Made by a program: the position numbers and the translations under genes. Positions 31,200 to 40,361 of a DNA stretch of 64,000 nucleotides are shown here, one piece after another (positions within the stretch are counted from its first letter, which is position 1; the number at the start of each line of letters is the position of its first letter). A model generated the notes under the pieces. That model saw only the letters and a program-made list of their open reading frames with translations, made no database searches and was not told where the DNA came from. The stretch spans positions 49,269,865 through 49,333,864 of the forward strand of contig CM064505.1 of assembly GCA_032716605.1 (NCBI GenBank). The letters run 5' to 3'. The DNA comes from Paralithodes platypus. Lineage: Eukaryota > Arthropoda > Malacostraca > Decapoda > Lithodidae.

Positions 31200-32538
31200 T
31201 TTTTTCACGCGCTCCATTGAATGCAGTCGCTTTTGTTGTGCTCCTTTAATTCACCCTGTTTAGGTTCGTTTCGGCTTATCTGGCCTTCTTTTTGTTAGAC
31301 AGATGTTACGTGATCTAGGGCACACGTAAATGGGCTCCTCAGTGTGTTTAATGGAGACGCGTGTGGAAATAGCTACCGAAGGTACGGGGGCGCCTGGCGT
31401 TCCTCGTGTGTGTTTTTCATTCCTTTCTCTTTTCATATTCTTTTTTCCTGTTAGTCTGGGCATAGTTTAGCTTTTAGCTTATTTTAGCCTAGCTTGTTTC
31501 TCATTCAGGAATTGCTATGCCCCTATGAGTTTTCATATTTTCATAGCCTAGGTGTACAGTTGGTTCACGATCTGAGATTTCGTGGTGGCGGTGCTGTTTG
31601 TAGGGTTTGTGTCGGCCGCATTATTAGCGTTATTCCCGAGTCCCCCCTTTCGAGCCTTCACTGTGTCTCAAGGGCCTGGGCGCTTGGTGGTTCGTGTTAT
31701 CCTGGGGTACCCCACGGGGGCCCCTCCCTCACACCACAGGGTTTTTCGCCCCTGACACATTCTCTCCTCACGGCTAGGCCACCCTTTTTCTCGCCAGTTT
31801 CATTTACTGGTTTTTGTGTTCCCTTACTGTTTTCACCTCCATCCTTTCATACCCTTTTGCCCAATCCTGGGGTACCCTACGGGGGCCCCTGTTTGTGCCA
31901 AACCACCCTTCCTGCCACTTCTCCTCATGGGCTTTGCTCTATCTCTGTGGGTTGGGTGGTTCCTAGGGGATGTGCCTCCTCTCCCCTGGTGTGTCTTCCT
32001 TGCCTCTCCCTTGACCGGTTGAGTCAGGATATTATCAAGGAAGACACTGCTCAGCTTGATGGCCGTCGTCGCTTGGAGTTCATAAGGAGATGACGCTTTT
32101 TTCTGGGCCTCTTTGGTATTCCTAGACGCTCCTCTCGCTTTTTCGGCGCCGGACCATCTCGGCCGGTCCCGCAAATTTGCGGGGTGCTCGATTCGGTCCT
32201 CTGGGCCATTTCGGTTCCCCGCAAATTTGCGGAGATCGTTGGGGGGTCCCGCGAAATTGCAGGAGGGTGGTGTCGGTACGGTTATGCCTCCATTGGCCCG
32301 CAAATTTGCGGTAATAGTTGGCTTTCACTATTGACTTTTGTTATGTCATCTTGTTGCCTGATACTATATTGGTGTATGCACTTTACTGGTGTTATAGGCC
32401 CTGCATGTAAGATGTTGAGTGGTGGTTAACACTTTCTCCATCTTTGCAGGTTCTGCTAGTGCTCTTCCGCCTCGGCCGCCCTCCTCACCTACCTCTGTGC
32501 TCCCAGTTTAGGGTGAGTACGGATACCTGTTTGCATGT
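31200..32538 (+). other. DIRS-2 leader with repeated CCGCAAATTTGCGG palindromes
   Basis: No convincing gene. The palindrome CCGCAAATTTGCGG occurs at 32169-32182 (extended to 16 bp), 32219-32232 and 32298-32311, with a decayed fourth copy near 32248-32263. The position parallels the CCCGGCGGG palindromes in the DIRS-1 leader, though the sequence differs. The A-poor composition begins within this leader (about 31560). Confidence 0.65.
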
Positions 32539-34371
32539 GTGTTCCTGTTTCCCCATGCTCCTTCCCTGGTTCTTCTTGGACATTCTCTCCACTTACTCCT
32601 TCGACGTGCTGATTATGGTGTGTGTTCTTCTAGTGCAGGTAGGCTGCCTTGCTTTCGCCTTGGTTGTCGCTCCCCGTGCTTGGAGAGCCACAAGTCCTGC
32701 TTGCGCCACTCGCTCTGTGTGTCCTCTACGGCCTACCTCCCTGCTCTGTGTGGCACGTGTCTGGCCCTGGTGGTTGTGCTGCTCCATGGCCCTGGTTCCT
32801 CGCGGCGGCTGTGGCCTCCTGCTTCCCTTCCGTCGGTGTGGACGATGGTCTCCCGCCACATTAGGACTGTGGGCCACCGTTCCCCGGCCTTTGTTGGCGA
32901 CCGGATCCGCGTCGCCCTGGGTATCCCTGACCCGACTGACGGCCATTTATCTGGCCCTCTGGCCCTCTCCCCTGGGTCCCGCAGCCGGTCGTCCCATCGT
33001 CGGGGGGTTCCCCGGCTCCGTCCACGCTCTCGCTCGCCTTGTCGTCCTCCTGATCGCCTTGACGACGCCCATCGCCCTCGTCATGGTTCTCGCCCTGAGG
33101 CCGGGGTTAGCGGCTCTGCCCCTGTGCGCCCTCCCCTGGCCTCTACGGATAGGGGCTCTACTCCCTTCCGCCCGCTTCCCCAGCCCAGACGACTTCCTCT
33201 TACGTTGTCCTCTCCGCGCGCGGTTGTTCATGCTGTAGCTGGCCCTCTGCTCCCTCCTCCTACACTGTCCAGGAGGGTCCGCCTGGATGTCGTTGCTTCT
33301 CCTACTTCACCTGCTTCAGTGCCTATTCTTACTTCACGGTCTCGTCCCACGGTGGTGGTCCCTCCCTCCTCCGCCTCGGTGTCGGGCCGCCCTGTTATCT
33401 CAGCCCCGGGGATCCTTGCTCTGTTTCCCCCCGCGGCTCCTGGCCTCCTTTCACCCGGCCAGCCTTCCCACTCCCGTCGTCCTGCTCCTCCTCATTCTTC
33501 TCTTCCTGACCTTCCCTTACCGTCTCGCCAGGGGGGTACCCCTCCTCTTGCCTCGGTGGGGTTTCGCGAGGTTTCGGGGTCCCCTTTCTCAGGAGCTGAT
33601 GTGTTGCTGGACGAGGGGAATGGTGCTGTTTCCCCCTCGGCCGTTCGTGATCGGGGACGAGTCCCTCAACGGCGACACAACCGTCGTCGCTCGCCTTCCT
33701 TGGGCCGCGACGCTGCTGGTTCGTGTCGTGGGTCTCGCTCCCGCTCACGCTCGCCCCTGCGGGCCGACCAATCTGGGGGGGGGGGGGGGGTAGACTCTCT
33801 CGGATCAATTGTCGGCTATGCAGGGCTGGGTTGTGTCACGCTTCGACGGGCGCTTGGAGTCGATGGAAGACTCCCTCTTCTCGCCCTTCTTGGCGGTGCC
33901 TCACCCTCAGCACCTCACCCTACCTACCCCTGCTATGGTCCCCCTCCCTTCTGCAGGCCTACGCTCTGGTCAGGCTTCAGCCGCACTGACATCCTTCCGG
34001 CTGTTCAGTCCCTGGCTGTGTTGACGGGTCTGTCCTCCTATGGGACAGGTTTGTGCGACGCCGGTACGCCTGGCTTAGCCGTCATGCTCGGTCACCCTCT
34101 CCCATTGGAGGCCTGGTTTGCTGAGGCCTTCGACTTCACACACCGATCCGTCGACGGCTCTCCTTCCGTCCCTCCCCCGGAGTCATCCCTGATTTTGCCT
34201 CCTCTTGTGTCTGTCGGCGGGTTGGACGGCGCGTTCTGGTCCTGGATGAGCGCGCCCGTTCTTGAACTTTGTTCTATTGCTACCCCGTTCTTCTCTCACC
34301 CGGATCAGCCCTCTGTCGCCAAGGTTTTTCCCTTGCGACGGAGGGTGACGGACTTATTGTCTTGTCTTTAG
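32539..34371 (+). pseudogene. DIRS-2 gag-like region, N-terminal and central
   Basis: A long open stretch with an RS-rich block (RGSRSRSRSPLRADQSG, near 33725-33775) like the RSRSRSPLRQ of DIRS-1, followed by a G16 run (33775-33790) and a region collinear with the DIRS-1 gag C-terminal part. Because the strand is so poor in A, stop codons are rare in every frame, so the length of this frame is weak evidence of coding. The homology to DIRS-1 is the real support. Confidence 0.6.
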
Positions 34372-35186
34372 GTTCCCTCCAGACGTCTGTTCACCACCTG
34401 CGGCTTTTCGAGGCGTCTGCGCCAGGCGATCTTCGCGAGGGTTTGGACCGCGTTGAGCGGGTCCACCTTCGGCTCGCGGTGTCTTTGGTTCCCGAGCTGA
34501 AGGCGGTTTTGTGCGCGGCAACTCGGCACCGCACGACGGTACGGTTTTCGTTCTGCCGGCCGGCCCCCTTGGTTATTCGTCAGGGTTTGTTGTACTCTGC
34601 GCTATATACGTCGGGGTTTTTTACGCAGGATGCTTGGGAATGCTCCGCTTCTCTGTCGGCGGCCCCTGCTTCCGCCACACGACGCCGTGCTGTGTCGTTA
34701 CGGACCCTGCTTACGTCACGCACCGACGCGCTGTGCCGCGCGCGGGGTTTTCTCAGTCCCGTCCTTCTGCCGGTCCTCTTCGGGGTGCTGCTGCAAGTGC
34801 TGCCGCCTTGCCCGGGCGCAAGACTGGGACGTTGCTGGCCAGTGCTTCGGTTCCGCCTCGCACTTCTGTTCTTGCCCCTTTCATCCCCTCTGTGTCGGGG
34901 CTGGCCGGCCTTCCACTTCCGGCCGCCTTTCGTAGGGGTCAGCCCCGCGCCGGCCTTGGGTTGGGGTGGCCCGCCCTTTTCGACGAGGTTTGGGGGGGGC
35001 GGGGGTAGAGGAGGTCAACGTGGCGCTCCTGCCCGCACGGCCCGTACCGGGGGTACCTCCACGTCAACACAATGTGTAGTTCTCTGGGTCGGCCTCCTTG
35101 TTCTCCTTCTCGCCTGGGCGTACCGGGTCGCTCCCCTCCTCTCGGGTGCTCCCTCGGGTTGTTTTCGCCCTTGCGCCCCTCGGTAG
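34372..35186 (+). pseudogene. DIRS-2 gag-like region, C-terminal
   Basis: Shows LRLFEASAPGDLREGLDRVE and LKAVLCAATRHRTTVRFSF, which align with the DIRS-1 segment around IRTALLEAVRARQDLRMSL. The shared order and the aromatic QDAW/PDVW position support homology. The frame changes relative to 32539-34371 and the basic tail is degenerate. Confidence 0.6.
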
Positions 35187-35286
35187 CCGCGAGGGACGTT
35201 GGGGGCGGCGGGTTGCGCGGAGGGTTCTCACCTGGAGGTGAGACCCACTCCGCTCTTGTCACCGACAACGGCCCATCTCTTCAGAG

Positions 35287-36232
35287 GTGGCCCACGTGTT
35301 CACTTCCATGCCCGAGCTGGGTAGCGTCGAGGGAGTTGACCGCCGGTCACCCGGTTTTCCTCTCCCGTGTCTTTCTGGTTCCGTCGCCGACCTGCGACGC
35401 GATGCGATCGGTGGTGGATCTGTTGGCCCTCAACGGGCACATCGTGCACACACGGTTTCGGATGCTGCCGGTACCCCTGGTACGCCTGGCCCTGTGCCCT
35501 CTGTCGGGGGTAGTGTTGCTGGCCCTCCAGGATGTGTCTTGGCTCGTTCCTCTCCATCCTCGCTTCCAGCGATTCTTGGCCGTTCGGACTTCCGATCGTG
35601 TGTTCCTGTTCGACGGCCTTCCCTTCGGTCTCCACATCGCGCCGCAGATCTTCTCCGCACTGGTGGGGCAAGCTCTGGGTCCTCTCCTCAGGAGCGGGCT
35701 CCAGCTCCTGTTTTCCTTGGCCGTTTGGTTGGTAGTTTCCGACGCCCTAGGCCTGTGCATTGGCGACGCCCTCACAATCGTTCGCGACATCGCACGGTTA
35801 GGGTTCCCCTTCGATGTTCCCAAGTCACGCTTGACCCCGTCGCGTGTCGTGCCATGGGTCGGTCTCGCATGGGTTTTGTCCGGCGCTACGGTGACCCGGG
35901 GTCTGCCGGCCGCGGTGCACCTTCGGTGGACGGTCCTCGCCGTGTTGCACTCGGTCTCCCTCCCGGGGTGGCTCTGGGACTCGTTCGTGGGTTCGCTGCG
36001 TTGGGCCGCTCTGCCCCTTCCATTAGGGAGCCTCTGGCTACGCCGCCTCCTCCTCATGGGCACCGCGGTGTTTCCGTTGCCCCTATGGATCGGCTCCTGC
36101 CGCTCCCGCGTACCGTTCGCCGGCGCTTCGGTCGCTGGGTTGCTCGGGGCTCGCTCTTTGCGGCTGTGCCCTGGACCGACCCCCCCGCCGACGGTCTGGG
36201 TAACCACAGATACATCGAGCGAGGTTGGGTGA
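35287..36232 (+). pseudogene. DIRS-2 reverse transcriptase with catalytic aspartates replaced
   Basis: RT homology starts near 35310 and aligns closely with DIRS-1: RSVVDLLALNGHI, RFQRFLAVRTSDRVFLFDGL, PFGLHIAPQIFSALVGQAL. The catalytic positions are lost: LDLTDAY is LALQDVS (codons GAC to GCC, TAT to TCT), and YLDDWLVV is SLAVWLVV (TAT to TCC, GAC to GCC, GAC to GTT). All three RT aspartates are therefore gone while neighbours are conserved. The frame ends in the RNase H start (VWVTTDTSS), where the first catalytic Asp is Thr. A working polymerase is excluded. Confidence 0.88.
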
Positions 36233-36929
36233 GGTTCCCAATCGAACCTGGGACGTCCACTTCCCGGCAGATGGGTGGGTCTCCCTCCTCTTACCTGTCT
36301 ATGCCCTCGGATTGTTGGTTCCTTTGTTCTTCCTGCGGGTCCCCGCGCTGGCCCTTCGGGGTGAGTCGGTGGCCTTCGGGTTGGACACTCAGACAAGCTG
36401 TCCCCTGTTTCCTTATGCGGGGGTCCTCCAGGTCGTTGACTCTATTAGGGGTCTCGGTGGAGTTGTTCTTCCTCGCGGACCGACACCCCTTCTCCTTGCA
36501 TGCCTCCTCCCTGCCCGGGCCTGCCACCCTTTGGGCGGCCGCCCTGTCGAGAGGGCAGGGCGTTCTTGTAGAATGGGCGATGAAACGGACTGTGTTCGCC
36601 GACCTCGCGGCTTCCTGAGGTGTTCCGGAGGTCGCCTTATTCGCATCGGGGGTGCCGCGCCAGTTGCCTCTGGACCTCTCCCTCCGGCCTCGCGCTCCGG
36701 GGGGGGTCCGGACGCTTTCATGGTCGCCTGGTACTGGTGGCGGTCGATATCCATTTTTCCGCCACCAGACGCGCTGTTGATGTGCCCGGTCTTCGCGAAG
36801 CTGCGGCTGTACCACGGCTGCGTCTGGCTCCTCGCGCCTCTGTGGCCGGCACGGACTTGGTCCGACCGGTTGCCGCGGTGGTGCCCGGGTTCGGTCCCTC
36901 TACCTGTCTCCGGCTTCCACTGGGGCTAG
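36225..36929 (+). pseudogene. DIRS-2 RNase H and Dam-like region, several frameshifts
   Basis: RNase H pieces continue in shifted frames: LALRGESVAFGLDTQ here, and LHASSLPGPATLWAAALSR in the frame ending at 36618, where the family WADALSR Asp is Ala (GAC to GCC). The Dam-like motif VDLFAS appears as VALFAS near 36616-36633. A G-run near 36700 marks another frame change before DAFMVAWYWW and FPPPDALL. Each conserved Asp loss is at an A. Confidence 0.8.
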
Positions 36930-36949
36930 GTTGGGGTCCTGCGGACCTC

Positions 36950-37930
36950 TTTGGCCTTCGCATCGTGCTTGTTTATGAGGCACGGTGGCTCCCGGTCCCC
37001 GGCCGGGCCCTGACTGACTTCCTGCAGCGTTCCTGGCCGTCTTCTCCTTGGGGGCCTTACGGGTCCCGCTGGAGGTTTTTTACTAGGTGGCTACAGGCCA
37101 CTCGCCTGCCAGTTGGCTCTCCTTCCCTCGTCCTACGCTCCTTGTTTCACCTCTTCCGTACACGTCGCTTTCCAGTCGACGCTATACGTACCCACTTGTC
37201 TGCCGTCCGGGGGGTTCTTTGGGTCCGTCGCTGGGCTGGTCGTTCCGCCACAGGTGCTGGATTCCTTCCTGACGGCTGCCTTCCGGGATTGACCGCCTCC
37301 GCGCCAGGTCTCTCCGCTGTGGGATCTGGGGCGGGCTCTGGTCCTTCTGGCTTCCCCCACGTATACAAGGGCCGCTACGCCGGTTCCGTTGCTCGGGCGT
37401 CCACTCTTCCTTGTCGCTCTGGCCGCTGGGGATCGGGTGTCTGCACTAGCGGCATTGTCACGGCCCCGGGACTGCGTCCGATTCTCCCCGTCCTTGCATG
37501 GCGTCTCGTTCGCCTCCTCCCCGCCTTTTGTTACCACGCATGGGAGGGAGGCCCCCGTTTTCCAGCCTTTCGCCGTCCAGGCTTTACGGCGTGGGCATCC
37601 TCGCCATGTGTTGTGCCCGGTGTCAGCCTTGCACTCCTCTGTTGCGTCTGTGGCGCCGCCTTCGGGTACTGCTGTGTGGGTGTCTCCTCGGACAGGTGGG
37701 AGGCTCTAGCAGGTGCAGCTGGGCCGCCACGTTTGTCGGACCGTTCGTGCCCGTCACCCTGTTTGTAGGGGTTCTGCGCGCGTGTCAGATCCTTTGCTGC
37801 CTCCTTCCGGTTCCTGCCACGTCGATCCTTCCCTGCCTTCGCCTCCGCGGTTTTGTGGTCTTCTATCAATTCCTTCATCTCCTCCTACCTCTCCGTGTCC
37901 AGTGTTCGACCCCCTCGGCCGGTGATTGCT
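36950..37930 (+). pseudogene. DIRS-2 tyrosine recombinase, broken
   Basis: The SAM-like N-terminal part is recognisable (about 36970-37200). The catalytic Arg survives in AAGDRVSALAAL (37389-37709 frame) and the Tyr in SSYLSVS near 37885. The HxxR motif is lost: the equivalent segment near 37776 reads ARVRSFAAS, one codon short and with His as Arg and Asp as Val. At least two frameshifts and a stop at 37707-37709 also break it. Confidence 0.8.
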
Positions 37931-38019
37931 CTCGGGGGTCGTGTTTCCTGGTGCTCTGGCGAAGATCCCTGGTCTTCCCCCCTTGTCCCTCGTTCTTTTC
38001 CTTTGTTTTATTTGACAAA

Positions 38020-38033
38020 GGGGGGGGGGGGGG
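38020..38033 (+). repeat. Homopolymeric G tract (14 G) downstream of the recombinase
   Basis: Occupies the same relative position as the G22 run of DIRS-1. Another run of 16 G lies at 33775-33790 within gag. From 38034 to 38395 no gene is recognised. Confidence 0.85.
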
Positions 38034-38395
38034 TATGGGTTTGCAACACTGGATTGCAAGTTTGGGATTATGTATTGTTCCAGTACATAAGTGTTTTTGC
38101 CACATTGAAAATTGTGTTTTGTTCTTGTGTTCAGTGTTTTTGTTGGTTTTGGAAGAAAAGGGATTTTGGGTACAGTACCTATTTGGTTTCAGACAAGTCT
38201 ATGTTTTTGCATTACTATGAATGACGGGCATGTGTTAAAACTGTTCTTTTTAGCTACTCCTCAGTTTTTCACTCTTTTATTAAACTCTCTTGTTTACATT
38301 GTGTCTTTGTCATTCGTAATTTTGTTTTATGCATTGGTTTTTTTTGGTAGGTTGGGCTTGGATGTCCTCCTCCTATTTGTTATGCAGCCTTGACG

Positions 38396-38499
38396 TTGGA
38401 TTTGCCAAGACTACTAACAAATTGGGAGGTTTGACGTACCTCCCAACCTACCAAATAGGAAAACCTACTATTTGGTAGTAGTCTTGGAAAATCCAACGT
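38396..38499 (+). repeat. DIRS-2 internal complementary region
   Basis: 38396-38422 is the reverse complement of the left end and 38423-38499 of the right end. The 38422/38423 junction equals the circle junction. Base-level agreement includes the single left/right ITR difference. Confidence 0.95.
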
Positions 38500-38561
38500 A
38501 CATAATACCCTCCCTCACGCCGGACCCCTGCCCATCCGCGTTCTTCTGCTGACGTGAGATG

Positions 38562-38909
38562 TGATAACAAGAGAGGGTCGCTCATGCGCACGTTCGACAG
38601 GGATCTGCACATGACGGAACACAGGATGGGCCTTAAGCGGTAACTAAGGTAAACCCCTTTTTCTTCTCTTCTATGCTTTTTTCACCTTCGGTGGTAGTTT
38701 TGGTTAATGTACAACGTCTCCTAGAGCAAGATAAGGAGTAGACTCTAGACGTTTTCTTTTTAACCGCGGTTGGAATGACGACATAGCAGTCAAAATAGAC
38801 AAGTCGTCATTGCAATTAGGTTAATAGCCTTGACGTTGGATTTTCCAAGACTACTACCAAATAGTAGGTTTTCCTATTTGGTAGGTTGGGAGGTACGTCA
38901 AACCTCCCA
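38562..38909 (+). repeat. DIRS-2 right inverted terminal repeat
   Basis: Reverse complement of 30899-31199 plus an outer extension ending ...TCAAACCTCCCA, which contains a short internal hairpin (CCAAATAGTAGG / CCTATTTGG). Normal base composition, in contrast to the interior. Confidence 0.93.
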
Positions 38910-39785
38910 TTAATCCCCCCCTCACGCGTGACCCCCACCAAAGTGATTTCCCCCCCTCATGCGTACCGAACACCTGCTCACCAGTCGGTCCCCCACCATC
39001 ATGAGCCCAGCTAAACTTTCAACCTCCACCAATTCCCACCCTGCCAGCCTAACCTCTCACGACCACATTCCGAACGAACAATCACCCCCGTACATAACCC
39101 CTACCTCCTTTTTCCCCCCTATCTTACCCCCCTCTTCACCGTTACCCCACCCGCCCCAAATTCCACCCCCAAAGATCCCGCTCGACAAAATACCACTCTC
39201 ATCCCAATCCAACCACAACACTTTTTCCACCTTGGCTAAACCCCAAAATACTCTCTCTCGCCCCAAACAACATAATCAACCTCTCAACTTCAACCACTCC
39301 TCGAAATCCCATCCATGTCTCTCCCGAAAATAAAATCAGTCCAAATTCAACCCCTCTCAAACCACAACCCTGCCTGCCCAGACCCCCCCCCCCCCCCCCC
39401 CCACCATATCCCTATCAAATCCCCACACCCCAAACCTCCAAACCACCCGATCATAGTAAACTCTCAACCTTCAACCCCACTCACGACCACAACTCTCTAC
39501 ACAATTCAACCCCTCCCCAGCACCAACCTCTTCCGCAACAACAACCCCGACTCGACCTGCCCATTTTATCTTTAAAACCCCCCTATCACTACCCCCGACC
39601 GAAACCACTTAGACCCCCCTCCAAAACTGGCCCCGGGCCAGCTCGCCCCCAGACCCACATTCTTAACGACAAGAACTAACGGTATATCCACCCCGCCCTT
39701 CCAAAGTGAAAGTGAAACCCCAAGGTCAAAGCCACAACCACCACCACCCCCTATTACCAGACCGTCACCCAGACTAATGGCGACC
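38910..39785 (+). pseudogene. Proline-rich gag tail of the long-LTR element, right of DIRS-2
   Basis: C/A-rich sequence encoding Pro/Ser/Asn-rich frames (e.g. 38959-39333 and 39315-39575) in continuity with 30091-30898. It includes a C-run near 39386-39401. No zinc knuckle, protease or RT motif appears, so the interior ends without a pol gene. Confidence 0.5.
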
Positions 39786-39880
39786 CTAAATAACCCCCCC
39801 TGATGATGATGAGGATATTATTGTACTTGATTTTTTTTTATTGTTTTCAATTCCTAAGCGATTGGGCATGATTCTATAAA

Positions 39881-40310
39881 TTTACATGTTTTCCATATAA
39901 TGTATATATTATTTTTTCCCTTAGTCATACTACTTTTCTTGTTAACCTACACTTTTCTGACTATCTTTTAAATTTGCTTTATACATTGTTAAACACTTTA
40001 CCTCTTCTTAATTTCCTGTGTTCTTAATTAATTATCTGTTCTTTCTTAAATTTACATGTTTTCCATATACTGTATATATTATTTTTTCCCTTAGTCATAC
40101 TACTTTTCTTGTTAACCTACACTTTTCTGACTATCTTTTAAATTTGCTTTATACATTGTTAAACACTTTACCTCTTCTTAATTTCCTGTGTTCTTAATTA
40201 TCTGTTCTTTCTTAAATTTACATGTTTTCCATATACTATATATTATATATTTTTTCCCTTAGTCATACTACTTTTCTTGTTAACCTACACTTTTCTGACT
40301 ATGCTTCTTT
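39881..40310 (+). repeat. AT-rich tandem repeat of about 168 bp, 2.6 copies
   Basis: Units start with ACATGTTTTCCATATA at 39884, 40054 and 40220. They lie in the 3' untranslated part of the element just before the purine tract. Confidence 0.85.
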
Positions 40311-40347
40311 TTACTTCACCCTTGAGGCTCGAGGACGAGCCTATAAT

Positions 40348-40361
40348 GAAGGAGAGGGAAG
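40348..40361 (+). other. Polypurine tract of the long-LTR element
   Basis: GAAGGAGAGGGAAG lies directly before the 3' LTR start at 40362, the expected plus-strand primer position. Confidence 0.75.

Larger units (their letters stand above)
30899..38909 (+). mobile_element. DIRS-type retrotransposon (DIRS-2), A-depleted and catalytically dead
   Basis: It has ITRs (30899-31199 and 38562-38909), an ICR (38396-38499) that is exactly the reverse complement of the joined ends, and gag, RT, RNase H, Dam-like and recombinase homology in the DIRS-1 order. The empty site is preserved in the neighbouring 282-bp repeat (30332-30345 reads across the insertion point), confirming insertion without target duplication. 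The interior is extremely A-poor on the plus strand, whereas the ITRs and ICR are not. Its genes carry frameshifts and lack catalytic residues. Confidence 0.93.

Noticed and set aside
35347..36396. Long minus-strand open frame (349 codons) opposite the DIRS-2 RT, and other long frames on both strands of 32400-38000
   Set aside because: All stop codons, on either strand, need an A on the plus strand. Because A is so rare here, long open frames arise by composition alone. Only frames with homology to DIRS-1 were kept.
35287..36618. 443-codon plus-strand frame as a separate protein
   Set aside because: Same composition artefact; only its last ~50 codons match RNase H of DIRS-1.
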